A stretch of 64,000 nt of DNA from Citrobacter telavivensis (GCA_009363175.1 CP045205.1:3100001-3164000); one strand, 5' to 3'. Shown: positions 1 to 8,991, numbered from the stretch's first letter. Program-made: numbers and translations. Notes: generated by a model from the sequence alone, not told the origin.

Positions 1-2415
1 GAACGGATACCACTCATGGACGCGGTAGTTGTCCATCCACACCATGCGGTTGACCGGGACCGGCTGCAGATGACGGATCAGCGCCTGAACCGCCGGGATA
101 CAGGTCGGTCTGCCGGTGACCAGCAGAACATCACAGCAATAATGCGAAATGGCTTCACAGACCGCATGCAGCGGAGAGGTCAGGGTAAACTGACCTGCCA
201 GCATCGCCTCCTGCAACTGGCTGAACTGTACCTGCAACGGAACGCTAAAGAGATCAAACGTCGGCGAACCTGACGGCAGCGCGTGGTCGATCGCCTGCTG
301 AATGTAGTTCAGTACGTTGCGGGTCGGACGATGGTTCAGCAGATCGCCAAAGGTGGCGTGCAGTCCGGCCAGCGGATCGTTGATGTCGCTCTTTTCCCAC
401 GCAGAGAGCACCGCGTGACCGAGTGGCATAAAGAGTTGTAGCGCCGTCTGTTGCCGTAAAACGGCCTGGGTATCGATGCGTCCGGAATCGCCAAACAGCG
501 TGGCGAGCAGGGCGGCGGCATCGGTGACTCCCGCCTGCTGCAGTCGGGTTTGCAGGGCGGGCAAAATGCATTTCTGGATAATGTCCAACAGCATGTCATC
601 GCCCGCGACCTTGAAACCTTCGCGGAACAGCAGATGCGGCGTGATTTTCACATTGGCGCCGACGCCATCGTCCAGTTGATAGTGGACAATCGCCATGTCG
701 GTGGTGCCGCCGCCGATATCAATCGAGGCCACGCGCAACGCCCGGCCTTTCGTCTCTCCGGGTTCCGGCAGACGATCCGGGCGGGCAAGGGCGTTGAAGA
801 ATGCTTCGCTGCGACCGGCATAGTGGGAAATGGCTTCGTTGTACAGCCAGACTAACTGACCGCAACTGGCTTCGTCCCACTCCATCTGAATTTCAGGGAC
901 CGGAACCACACTTTTTTCCTGCTGTTTACGCGTGCTGAAATCCTCGTCCTGCGGGTGCCAGCCCATTGCTTTCCAGACAATGGCTATCGCTTCGAACATG
1001 CGCAGACGGAAAATTTCGCGTTCCTGCTTGGGCATCGCCGACGGGAGCGTGAGGATCAGCGAGCGCAGTTGACGCGGCGATGCCGGAAAGCCCAGACGCA
1101 GACGGGTTGCGACGCTGTTGATTTGTCCCAGCGCCTGGGCGAGGATCTCGCACAGCATATGGGTCATCAGCGTACTGCGGCTGTACTGGGGCGAAAACAC
1201 CGGCAGGCGGTCATCCTGGGGCAGTGAATAGAGCGGCTGACCGTCATCGTTCATCAGGTTCATCAGCGGAAAGGCGGTGGCTAACGGTTCGCGTTGCGTT
1301 TTACTGTTCATCTGGCTGAAGCGCCAGTCATGCAGCACCGGCGTTTCATCCCACAGATAGCGGCGCGGGCTGGAAATACCGCTGTTACCGTCCGTTCCCG
1401 TGCGCTGCATTGCCAGCTTACGCGCTTCGTCACCGACCCGCACAATCGACGGCCAGATGAAGGCATCTTCACGTCCGCTTTCAACGGAGAAATGCTGTTT
1501 GCCAAAGCGGGCTTCTGAAAATTCAAGACGACTGGTGAACAGCGGATCGTTGAGATACTGCGGTTCGCTCAGCGATCGAACCTGCAGTTCCGCCGTCTGA
1601 CGCAGTCCGTCATTGGCGTCGCCATGATCTTCAATCAATACACCGCAGGTATGGGTGTTACCGACATCCAGAATCAAATCGACCGGGATCGCCGGGGTAC
1701 TGAGGGTGTGGGTCACCAGTTTGACTTCCGGTACGGCGAGCTGTTCCCCCAGTAGCGCCAGCAGGTTCAGCCAGTGCGCCTGATACTCAAAGTTGCGCAG
1801 TGCCAGGCTGATAGCCTGTTCAGTACGGTTTTCCTGCTGGCTGACGTGGTTGAGAAACGCCTCGCGCAGCCAGCCGTCAATCCAGGTCTGATCGAGAAAA
1901 TCCGCTATTTCATCGTCGCGCCAGGCCAGGGCAAAACGGGTGCCGTTCAGCAGATCGTTTTCGCCGGGCGCGAGCGCGGCGGGCGCATTCTCGCTTAACT
2001 GGCTATCGAGCGCGAGGGTGACGCGGTGGGTATTGCCCGCGCTGTCGGGTTCGGCAAGTTTGCGTACCTGAACGCGCGCCCAGTTGTCAGGCCCTTCAAC
2101 GAAGGTGCGCGGCGGATTAAAGCGCAGGAACGGCAGCGGCAGCCAGATGCCGTCGAGGACATCCAGGGAATAATGCAGCGTTTGCGTACTTTCCGGTTTC
2201 ACCACTTCCGGCTGCGAGCCTGCGCGCGCAGGCAGGGTATAGCGATCGTTTGCCAGATCGTAATCCAGTCGCAGCAGGGGGCCATTGGCCGTTTTACGCA
2301 CGAAACGACCATGATGCGCAGATTCCTGCGGCGTCAGCCCAAAGTCGAGAAACTGAACGCCGCTGTTTGCGATGAGCGTGACGCTCTGTTTGTAATCACA
2401 CAGATTCACCAGCAT
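1..2415 (-). CDS. srfB: SrfB family protein, C-terminal end cut by window edge
   Basis: About 805 codons are visible and the frame is open to base 1, so the gene continues outside the window. I recognise it as SrfB, a large protein named in Salmonella as SsrB-regulated. The translation shows a DVGNTHTCG motif near residue 244, DIGGGTTDMAI near residue 568 and a VTGRPT stretch near residue 765. In order and spacing these resemble the phosphate-1, phosphate-2 and adenosine motifs of the actin/Hsp70 ATPase fold, so I infer a nucleotide-binding enzyme. The ATG at 2415 lies 4 bases after the srfA stop, which implies translational coupling. srfC would be expected next, beyond base 1. The exact function is not established from sequence. 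Confidence 0.85.
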   Translation of the reverse strand, partial: MLVNLCDYKQSVTLIANSGVQFLDFGLTPQESAHHGRFVRKTANGPLLRLDYDLANDRYTLPARAGSQPEVVKPESTQTLHYSLDVLDGIWLPLPFLRFNPPRTFVEGPDNWARVQVRKLAEPDSAGNTHRVTLALDSQLSENAPAALAPGENDLLNGTRFALAWRDDEIADFLDQTWIDGWLREAFLNHVSQQENRTEQAISLALRNFEYQAHWLNLLALLGEQLAVPEVKLVTHTLSTPAIPVDLILDVGNTHTCGVLIEDHGDANDGLRQTAELQVRSLSEPQYLNDPLFTSRLEFSEARFGKQHFSVESGREDAFIWPSIVRVGDEARKLAMQRTGTDGNSGISSPRRYLWDETPVLHDWRFSQMNSKTQREPLATAFPLMNLMNDDGQPLYSLPQDDRLPVFSPQYSRSTLMTHMLCEILAQALGQINSVATRLRLGFPASPRQLRSLILTLPSAMPKQEREIFRLRMFEAIAIVWKAMGWHPQDEDFSTRKQQEKSVVPVPEIQMEWDEASCGQLVWLYNEAISHYAGRSEAFFNALARPDRLPEPGETKGRALRVASIDIGGGTTDMAIVHYQLDDGVGANVKITPHLLFREGFKVAGDDMLLDIIQKCILPALQTRLQQAGVTDAAALLATLFGDSGRIDTQAVLRQQTALQLFMPLGHAVLSAWEKSDINDPLAGLHATFGDLLNHRPTRNVLNYIQQAIDHALPSGSPTFDLFSVPLQVQFSQLQEAMLAGQFTLTSPLHAVCEAISHYCCDVLLVTGRPTCIPAVQALIRHLQPVPVNRMVWMDNYRVHEWYPF

Positions 2416-2419
2416 AAAA

Positions 2420-3730
2420 TCAGGCACCTATCTTTTTGAACGTCAACGGAATCGCTGCTTTCGCATCAAAGCGGGCGGTACAGGTGGCGACATCATTGGC
2501 CCCGGCTTTACAGGTGATCTCCGGCATCGGATAGCGTGAACCGTCGGTGCAGCGCGCATTGCTACGACTCTTAATCATTAATTCCCCACTCTGATGCAGC
2601 CCCGAGAAGAGATCCGCGCGGCAGACGATGTTGTCGCCGTGAACCACACGCGCCGTACCTTTATTGTTCTGGATCTGGTAGCGCAGAGACGGCGCTTTGC
2701 CGGTGACGGGATCTTTCACATCCACCATGACGCGCCAGTTACCGTTGAGAAAGCGCGTGGTGCCAGCCTTCATCTGGTTCGCATCCATCACCAACGCGTC
2801 TTTCGGAATCGCGGTAATCACCACCGGCTCATCGGCAGGTTTTTCTTTTTTCATCGGTGCAATGACTTCCGCCTGATGCAGCGGCAGCGCGGCGGTAAGC
2901 GTCGGCAGAGGTTTCCGTTCCGGCGGCGGTGGCGGCGGTACATTGACCACTTCCGTCGCGATGGCTGGCGTCTGTGATTTCCACAGTAGCGGAGCGGCAA
3001 TGGCGGCGACAATCAACGCGGCGACGGGCAGGCTCCACAGCGGCAGGCGACGTGACGGTTTGACCGGGACTGGCGTCACTTTTTCTTCTGTGACCACAGG
3101 AACCGGCTGCGGCACACTAACCGGTTCTGGCTCGCTGACCGGGACGACAGGCGTGGAGAGCAGCGGTTCGTCCGCCTGGGCAAATGTCACCTCAGGAACC
3201 GCCTCTTCGACCGGTTCTGGCTCAATGTGAATTTCCGGTTCAGGTTCTTCCTGAGTACGCAGGCATTCCAGCACATCCTCGCGGATGTTCGCATTGAGAT
3301 TGATAAATCCCCAGAAGGTAATGACCGGTTTGCCATCCACCAGGAAGACGTGATTTTCGCCTGGAAACTGGACGGCCTTTTCCAGCAGCGAACCAAACAG
3401 TTGTAGTGATGTTTTCCCGGACTGCAGGCTTTTGCGGCTCAGCGATGCGGCGCTTTCCAGCGTAGCACAGAGATAGCGCAGGGCGCGAAAGCGCGCCTCT
3501 TCATCGGCGGCTTTCCACGCGATGGATACCCCTTCAACGGGGGAATACCAGTCAACCCGATCGCCGCTGTCGTTGACTTGTGGAATGGCGAGACAATCCA
3601 CCATCGCCTGCTGCTTACGCAGACGGAGCGTTTCACGAATTTGTAATGCTGAATCAAAGACGGCCTGGCCGCCACCGCCGACGGCCTGATAATCATCCAG
3701 ATTGCCGCTGCGCAAGAGTGTTTTTGCCAC
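2420..3730 (-). CDS. srfA: SrfA family membrane-anchored protein
   Basis: 436 residues, first gene of the srfAB(C) operon. A soluble N-terminal region (about 1-160) is followed by a Pro/Glu/Val-rich linker (160-226), a single membrane segment at about 231-250 rich in Ala and Leu, a second Pro-rich stretch, and a C-terminal domain of about 120 residues with four Cys that would lie on the far side of the membrane. The start is a GTG at 3730, with MAKTLL as the first residues; no strong ribosome binding site is visible. This one-pass topology suggests that SrfA couples the cytoplasmic SrfB to the periplasm, which is inference. The family is named after Salmonella genes reported to be controlled by SsrB; no SsrB site was identified here. 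Confidence 0.8.
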   Translation of the reverse strand: MAKTLLRSGNLDDYQAVGGGGQAVFDSALQIRETLRLRKQQAMVDCLAIPQVNDSGDRVDWYSPVEGVSIAWKAADEEARFRALRYLCATLESAASLSRKSLQSGKTSLQLFGSLLEKAVQFPGENHVFLVDGKPVITFWGFINLNANIREDVLECLRTQEEPEPEIHIEPEPVEEAVPEVTFAQADEPLLSTPVVPVSEPEPVSVPQPVPVVTEEKVTPVPVKPSRRLPLWSLPVAALIVAAIAAPLLWKSQTPAIATEVVNVPPPPPPERKPLPTLTAALPLHQAEVIAPMKKEKPADEPVVITAIPKDALVMDANQMKAGTTRFLNGNWRVMVDVKDPVTGKAPSLRYQIQNNKGTARVVHGDNIVCRADLFSGLHQSGELMIKSRSNARCTDGSRYPMPEITCKAGANDVATCTARFDAKAAIPLTFKKIGA

Positions 3731-3989
3731 GATAAGGACCCTAAGACTTTTTCACGCATCTACTTTACGGATTCGTGGCCCAGGCAAACGGTGGAAGAGA
3801 GGCAAAAAGGGGTGAATTTTCAGGGCATAGATGCGTTGACGTTTTCGAAAAGACTTAACAGAAATTCTGTGGTGAAAGATCCAACAAAAATGCGTGGATT
3901 CGCATAACCTGAGACAGATTTGTTATTTTTCAGTTGTCTTAATCTATGCTCCTATAACCCCCTCAATAATAACGAAGAAGGTTCATATC

Positions 3990-5588
3990 ATGTCCACAGG
4001 GAAAACGCTGCTCGCGCTGGCGCTCAGTACCGTGTTACCAACGGGTGCCGCGCTGGCGGCAAATAACGACACCCTTGTCTATTGCTCGGAAGCCTCGCCA
4101 GAATCCTTTAACCCGCAAATTGCCAGTTCTGGCCCGTCGTTTGTCGCCAGTTCACAGGTGCTGTACAACCGCCTGATCAATTTCGACCCGGTAAAAAACA
4201 CGCCGGTGCCGTCGCTGGCGACGGACTGGACTATCTCTGAAGATGGTAAAACCTACACCTTTACGCTGCGTCAGGGCGTGAAGTTCAACAGTAACAAGTT
4301 CTTCAAGCCGACCCGCGATTTCAACGCAGATGACGTCATTTTCTCGGTATTACGCCAGAAAGACGCGACACATCCGTACCACAATGTGTCGCAGGGCAGC
4401 TATGAGTATTTCAACGACGTGGGCTTCGATAAGCTGATTAAAGAGGTGAAAAAGGTCGACGATTACCACGTGCAGTTTGTGCTCAGTGAACCTAACGCCG
4501 CGTTTCTTGCCGACTGGGGAATGGATTTTGCCTCAATTCTTTCTGCGGAATACGCCGATGCCATGCTGAAAAAAGGGACGCCGGAAAACGTCGATAACTG
4601 GCCGATTGGCACCGGTCCGTACGTCCTGCAACAGTACAAACAGGACTCGCAGATTCGCTATCTGGCGAACCCGAATTACTGGGACGGCGAGGTGCCGACA
4701 AAGCATCTGATCTTCGCCATCACGCCGAACGTCCAGACGCGGATGGCGAAACTGCAAACCAACGAATGTCAGATTATCCCTGCGCCATCGCCGGTACAGT
4801 TTGATGAAATCAAGAAAAACAAAGACCTGGCGCTACATGCCGTTGAGGCGCTGAACGTCGGCTATCTGGCCTTCAACACCGAGAAAAAGCCGTTTGATAA
4901 TGTGCTGGTGCGCCAGGCGCTGAACTACGCCACCGATAAGCAGGCGATTGTGAAGGCCGTGTTCCTCGGTTCGGCGAAAGTGGCAAAATCACCGATCCCG
5001 CCAAATATGATGGGTTTTAATCCGGAACTGAAGGATTACGCCTACGACCCGGAGAAAGCGAAAGCACTGTTGCAGCAGGCCGGGCAGGAGAAAGGGTTTG
5101 AAGTGACGCTCTGGTCGATGCCTGTGCAGCGTCCGTATAACCCCAACTCACGACGCATTGCGGAGATGATTCAAAGCGACTGGGCAAAAGTGGGCGTGAA
5201 GGCGAAGATCGTCTCTTACGAGTGGGGCGAATACCTTTCCGGCATGCGTAAAGGCGAGCATGACAGCGCGCTGTTTGGCTGGATGTCGGATAACGGCGAC
5301 CCGGATAACTTCGCCGATGTACTGCTGGGCTGCAACAACATCAAAACCGGATCGAATGCCGCGCGCTGGTGTGATAAGGAGTATGATTCACTGGTCCAGA
5401 AAGCGAAGCTGACCAGCAAACCGGAAGCGCGCGTGAAGCTCTACCAGCAGGCGCAGGAGATCTATTATCAGCAGGCGCCGTGGATTGCGCTGGCAAACGG
5501 CAAGACATTCTACGCCACGCGCAGTAACGTGACCGGTTACAGCGTCAGCCTGATGGGCAGTGATTTTTCAAAAGCAAAACTGAATTAA
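3990..5588 (+). CDS. Periplasmic dipeptide/oligopeptide-type ABC binding protein, orphan
   Basis: 532 residues, family 5 solute-binding protein resembling DppA. The N terminus is a signal peptide with cleavage after ALA (about residue 23), which favours the ATG at 3990 over upstream in-frame starts. An AGAAGG ribosome binding site lies 9 bases upstream. The motif SDNGDPDNF near residue 430 matches the ligand-binding segment of DppA, where the Asp contacts the peptide amino group. A pair of Cys near the C-terminal third could form the disulfide seen in this family. No permease or ATPase genes are adjacent, so it probably feeds a transporter encoded elsewhere. It could carry dipeptides, haem or another small ligand; the ligand cannot be read from sequence. 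Confidence 0.85.
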   Translation: MSTGKTLLALALSTVLPTGAALAANNDTLVYCSEASPESFNPQIASSGPSFVASSQVLYNRLINFDPVKNTPVPSLATDWTISEDGKTYTFTLRQGVKFNSNKFFKPTRDFNADDVIFSVLRQKDATHPYHNVSQGSYEYFNDVGFDKLIKEVKKVDDYHVQFVLSEPNAAFLADWGMDFASILSAEYADAMLKKGTPENVDNWPIGTGPYVLQQYKQDSQIRYLANPNYWDGEVPTKHLIFAITPNVQTRMAKLQTNECQIIPAPSPVQFDEIKKNKDLALHAVEALNVGYLAFNTEKKPFDNVLVRQALNYATDKQAIVKAVFLGSAKVAKSPIPPNMMGFNPELKDYAYDPEKAKALLQQAGQEKGFEVTLWSMPVQRPYNPNSRRIAEMIQSDWAKVGVKAKIVSYEWGEYLSGMRKGEHDSALFGWMSDNGDPDNFADVLLGCNNIKTGSNAARWCDKEYDSLVQKAKLTSKPEARVKLYQQAQEIYYQQAPWIALANGKTFYATRSNVTGYSVSLMGSDFSKAKLN

Positions 5589-5597
5589 GGAGTTTTT

Positions 5598-5831
5598 ATG
5601 TCGCACCTGGATGAGGTCAGCGCCCGTGTCGATGCCGCCATTGATGAGGGCGTCATTACCCATATGAACGAACTGCTGGTTGCCCTGAGCGAGGACGCGC
5701 AGTTAAGCCGTGAAGATCGCTACACGCAGCAGCAGCGATTAAGAACGGCTATCGCGCACCACGGTCGTCAGCATAAGGAAGATATGGAAGCGCGCCGCGA
5801 ACAACTCACGAAAGGCGGCACGATCCTCTGA
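5598..5831 (+). CDS. ydcY: YdcY, DUF2526 family small protein
   Basis: 77 residues, nearly identical in length and sequence to E. coli YdcY. It is soluble, highly charged and predicted to be mainly helical, with no signal peptide or membrane segment. It starts 9 bases after the binding-protein stop, behind the Shine-Dalgarno sequence AAGGAG, so the two are probably co-transcribed. It converges tail to tail with ydcZ without any gap (stop at 5831, ydcZ stop at 5832). The family has no established function. Confidence 0.92.
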   Translation: MSHLDEVSARVDAAIDEGVITHMNELLVALSEDAQLSREDRYTQQQRLRTAIAHHGRQHKEDMEARREQLTKGGTIL

Positions 5832-6281
5832 TCAGAACTGGCGTCTGGCGACGAGCCAGGCGCCGACCACCAGCATCACTGCGCCGCAGACCGGGCCGAT
5901 TAAGGCTCTGAGCGGAACGCCGTGACTGCGTAAAATATCCAGCACGAGACCGCCAATTAACTGGCTGGCGACCAGCACCGCAATGGTGGTCGCCGCACCA
6001 ACATGTTGATAGCCGCTGATGCTGGCGAAAACGAAAAACGAGCCCAGCAGACCGGGGATCAGTGTCCACCAGCGCACGCTGGAAACCAGTTCGCCAAATC
6101 CCGCCACGCCCTGTTTAAACCACAAAATGCTGACAAACAGCACAATCCCGACCAGCGAGTTCAACAGCATGGCGATCAGGATGGTCGATGAGGTCTGTGT
6201 AATCCGCACCATCAGGGTGTTTTGTACCACCAGACCGATACCGGCGGCGATAAGAAAGGCGAGGGTGAGCGACTGGTTCAT
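5832..6281 (-). CDS. ydcZ: YdcZ, DMT-type inner membrane protein (DUF606)
   Basis: 149 residues with about five hydrophobic helices, matching E. coli YdcZ. DUF606 proteins belong to the drug/metabolite transporter superfamily and are about half the size of classical EamA transporters, so they probably act as dimers. The ATG at 6281 overlaps the stop of mnaT by 4 bases, so mnaT-ydcZ is one transcription unit. The physical link to an amino-acid acyltransferase hints at a role in handling a related small molecule, but this is inference and no substrate is known. Confidence 0.9.
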   Translation of the reverse strand: MNQSLTLAFLIAAGIGLVVQNTLMVRITQTSSTILIAMLLNSLVGIVLFVSILWFKQGVAGFGELVSSVRWWTLIPGLLGSFFVFASISGYQHVGAATTIAVLVASQLIGGLVLDILRSHGVPLRALIGPVCGAVMLVVGAWLVARRQF

Positions 6282-6796
6282 CCGCGTGAGTCCGGTTCGA
6301 GGCGGTCGTCAAGCTGTAACTGCATAAAGGTCAGATCCAGCCAGCGGCCAAATTTAGTGCCTACCTGCGGCATCTGCGCGGTAGTGTTAAACCCGAGCGT
6401 CTCGTGCAGGTGTAGTGAGGCGTGGTTCTGCGACTCGATACCGGCGACCATCACATGTTTACCACAGCGACGGGCTTCATCAATCAGCCTGCTCAGTAAC
6501 TGGCGTCCCAGACCTTTTCCCTGATGATCCGGATGGACATAAACCGAATGTTCGACGGTATGGCGGAAGCCATCAAAGTTGCGCCAGTCACCAAACGAGG
6601 CGTAACCCGTGACAACGTCACCTTCCACGCTTACCAGCACCGGGTAACCTAGCGCCTGCCGCGCTTGATACCATGTAATGCGGTTATCGGCATCGACCGT
6701 CTGATCGTTCCAGATGGCGGCCGTGTGCAGCACCGCATGGTTATAAATCTCTGCGATGGCGGCGCAGTCCTCTTTGCTGGCGAATCGAATAGACAT
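6278..6796 (-). CDS. mnaT: L-amino acid N-acyltransferase MnaT (YncA), GNAT family
   Basis: 172 residues with the GNAT fold. The acetyl-CoA binding motif (V/I)HPDHQGKGLGRQLL lies near residues 85-100 and the C-terminal ESQNHASLHLHETLGF segment is typical of the phosphinothricin/methionine-sulfone acetyltransferase subgroup. E. coli MnaT acylates L-methionine and analogues such as methionine sulfone and sulfoximine, which detoxifies them. It is the first gene of a two-gene unit with ydcZ and is transcribed away from the XRE-cupin regulator, with only 37 bases between the two start codons. The inverted repeat at 6821-6844 lies in this gap and could therefore control both directions. Confidence 0.92.
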   Translation of the reverse strand: MSIRFASKEDCAAIAEIYNHAVLHTAAIWNDQTVDADNRITWYQARQALGYPVLVSVEGDVVTGYASFGDWRNFDGFRHTVEHSVYVHPDHQGKGLGRQLLSRLIDEARRCGKHVMVAGIESQNHASLHLHETLGFNTTAQMPQVGTKFGRWLDLTFMQLQLDDRLEPDSRG

Positions 6797-6797
6797 G

Positions 6798-6844
6798 TTG
6801 AACCTCGGAGCTTGTTCACTATAGTATTACGATATGAATACTAT
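6798..6844 (+). promoter_or_regulatory. Promoter with perfect 8-bp inverted repeat over the regulator start; predicted leaderless transcript
   Basis: A -35-like TTGAAC (6798-6803) and a -10-like TATAGT (6820-6825) are 16 bases apart. A start point 6-8 bases later would fall at or next to the ATG at 6834, and no Shine-Dalgarno sequence precedes that ATG. The inverted repeat ATAGTATT (6821-6828) N8 AATACTAT (6837-6844) overlaps the -10 box and the first codons, a position suited to autorepression. Confidence 0.55.
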
Positions 6845-7409
6845 TGAAGACAGCATAAATCAACGGATCGGTGCAAGAATTCGCATTGAACGAGAATCCC
6901 GCAGCTGGTCGCTTACCGAACTGGCTGAACGGGCGGGCGTGTCGCGCGCCATGATCCACAAAATCGAACGCGGCGAAAGCAGTCCAACGGCGACGCTGCT
7001 CGGCAGGCTCTCCGGGGCGTTTGGCATCAGTATGTCCATGCTGATTGCTCGTGCCGAAATGCAGGAGGGTAAACTGTCCCGTTTCGCCGATCAGCCCGTG
7101 TGGCACGATCCGCAGAGTCACTATCTGCGCCGCCATGTGTCGCCGCGTAGCGATCTGCCTATCGATCTGGTGCAAATTGAATTGCCAGCGGGTAGCGATA
7201 TCCCCATGCCAGCGTCATCGTACGTTCAGGCCCGGCAGCTGATCTGGCTGCAGCGGGGCGAACTGGTGTTCGTCGAAGGGGATACGCGTCACGAGATGAA
7301 GGCGGGAGATTGCCTGGAGCTGGGGCCGCCAAATGACTGTCGTTTTATCAATGAGACGACGCAACCCTGCGTTTACCTCGTTGTGCGCTTAAACCAGGCC
7401 GGGAGTTAA
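6834..7409 (+). CDS. XRE-family regulator with C-terminal cupin domain
   Basis: 191 residues: a helix-turn-helix of the XRE/SinR class at about 10-70 (with the core WSLTELAERAGVSRAMIHK and ERGESSPT) and a small cupin sensor at about 110-185. This architecture is shared by regulators such as PuuR and YdcN that respond to small amines or amino acids. The gene is divergent from mnaT-ydcZ, which are its probable targets. No Shine-Dalgarno sequence precedes the ATG, no later Met could serve as a start before the helix-turn-helix, and the promoter spacing suggests a leaderless mRNA. I do not recognise a gene name. Confidence 0.85.
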   Translation: MNTIEDSINQRIGARIRIERESRSWSLTELAERAGVSRAMIHKIERGESSPTATLLGRLSGAFGISMSMLIARAEMQEGKLSRFADQPVWHDPQSHYLRRHVSPRSDLPIDLVQIELPAGSDIPMPASSYVQARQLIWLQRGELVFVEGDTRHEMKAGDCLELGPPNDCRFINETTQPCVYLVVRLNQAGS

Positions 7410-7466
7410 TGACCGCGGCGGCCTGCTACTATTGATGGATTCATGCCAAAAGCAGAGGAGAACATC

Positions 7467-8504
7467 ATGGCTCAACAAACACAGCGTAATCGTCGTTGGG
7501 TGTTAGCATCCCGGCCACATGGCGCACCGGTGGCGGAAAATTTCCGTCTGGAAGAAGACGATGTCGCCACCCCTGGCGAAGGTCAGATTTTACTGCGCAC
7601 GATTTATCTGTCGCTCGACCCGTATATGCGCGGACGCATGAGCGATGAACCGTCATACTCGCCGCCGGTCGAGATTGGTGGTGTGATGGTTGGTGGCACC
7701 GTCAGTCGTGTAGTGACGTCAAATCATCCTGACTATAAACCTGGCGAATGGGTCCTGAGCTACAGCGGCTGGCAGGATTATGATATCTCCGACGGCACGG
7801 GGCTGGTGAAGCTTGGGGATCATCCCGAGAATCCGTCGTGGGCGCTCGGCGTGCTGGGGATGCCCGGATTTACCGCCTATATGGGATTGCTTGACATCGG
7901 TCAGCCGAAAGAGGGCGAGACGCTGGTCGTGGCGGCCGCAACCGGCCCTGTCGGCGCAACGGTTGGGCAAATTGGCAAGTTGAAGGGGTGTCGCGTCGTG
8001 GGCGTTGCTGGCGGTGCGGAAAAATGCCGCCATGCCACTGACGTGCTGGGCTTCGATGTCTGTCTGGATCACTATGCCAGCGACTTTGCTGAACAACTGG
8101 CGAAAGCTTGCCCACAAGGTATTGATGTCTATTACGAAAATGTGGGCGGGAAGGTGTTTGACGCGGTGCTGCCGTTGCTGAACACCTCGGCGCGGATCCC
8201 ACTCTGTGGTCTGGTTAGCGGTTATAACGCGACAAACTTGCCGGCGGGTCCCGACAGACTGCCGCTGCTGATGGCGACCCTGCTGAAGAAACGGATCCGA
8301 CTGCAGGGGTTTATCATCGGTCAGGACTACGGACACCGCATTCACGAATTTCAGCAGGAAATGGGGCGCTGGGTGAAAGAGGGGAAAATCCACTACCGCG
8401 AGCAGGTCACTGACGGACTGGAGAACGCGCCAGAGACTTTTATCGGCCTGCTGACCGGTAAAAACTTTGGCAAAGTGGTGATCCGTCTGGCCGACGACGC
8501 GTAA
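7467..8504 (+). CDS. curA: NADPH-dependent curcumin/dihydrocurcumin reductase CurA (YncB)
   Basis: 345 residues, medium-chain reductase family without the zinc ligands, of the leukotriene B4 12-hydroxydehydrogenase type. The nucleotide-binding segment AAATGPVGATVGQIGK lies near residues 155-170. E. coli CurA reduces curcumin to tetrahydrocurcumin and is likely a general NADPH enal/enone reductase. The start at 7467 is chosen because it gives the same N terminus as E. coli CurA and has GAGGAG 6 bases upstream; an upstream in-frame ATG at 7443 lacks such a site. It is followed by a long non-coding stretch containing the hairpin repeat at 8568-8830. Confidence 0.95.
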   Translation: MAQQTQRNRRWVLASRPHGAPVAENFRLEEDDVATPGEGQILLRTIYLSLDPYMRGRMSDEPSYSPPVEIGGVMVGGTVSRVVTSNHPDYKPGEWVLSYSGWQDYDISDGTGLVKLGDHPENPSWALGVLGMPGFTAYMGLLDIGQPKEGETLVVAAATGPVGATVGQIGKLKGCRVVGVAGGAEKCRHATDVLGFDVCLDHYASDFAEQLAKACPQGIDVYYENVGGKVFDAVLPLLNTSARIPLCGLVSGYNATNLPAGPDRLPLLMATLLKKRIRLQGFIIGQDYGHRIHEFQQEMGRWVKEGKIHYREQVTDGLENAPETFIGLLTGKNFGKVVIRLADDA

Positions 8505-8567
8505 ACAGAACCTGGCGGCGAAAGCCGCCATTAAAAAATAGGCAAAATTTTAAATTCCAGCTTTAAT

Positions 8568-8830
8568 TATACCCTTAATAAGTCGAGTTGCAGGACAAAG
8601 CCCAAAGGGCTTTGAACAGCGCTAGCGCTGGCCCCGAAGGGGCGAAGCCGAAGGCTGAGTCACGCGGCATGGGAGTGACAAATTCGTCGGGAACGAATTT
8701 GACCAGCCGCAGGCTGGCCTTCGGTGAGAGACAGGATGTCTCTCATTAATCTCCGGGAGCTTACTCGAGTAAGTGACTGGGGTGAACGAGCGCAGCCAAC
8801 GCATCTGCAACTTGAAGTATGACGGGTATA
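8568..8830. repeat. 263-bp terminal-inverted-repeat element made of consecutive hairpins
   Basis: The ends are imperfect 26-bp inverted repeats: left 8568-8593 starts TATACCC and ends GAGTTGCAG; right 8805-8830 reads the same on the other strand, ending CAAGTTGCAG. The interior is almost entirely palindromes: 8596-8614 (8-bp stem), 8617-8630 (14-bp perfect palindrome), 8631-8643, 8646-8656, 8659-8679, 8679-8701 (9-bp stem), 8703-8717, 8725-8745 (9-bp stem), 8751-8759 and 8760-8773 (14-bp perfect palindrome). No open frame is convincing. It looks like a non-autonomous, MITE-like intergenic repeat, filling most of the curA-mcbR gap. Confidence 0.75.
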
Positions 8831-8991
8831 TATCACCGCGTAACCGACGAATAATCTGTCGGGGCAGTTAAAATAACGTGGGTAAATTACTTGTTGTTTA
8901 CGTTTTACATTTTTCATACCAGGCGATATTTATATCAATTAGGCGATTTAGCTTAATTGCGATTGGTTATGTTATGAGGTGAAGAAATAGA

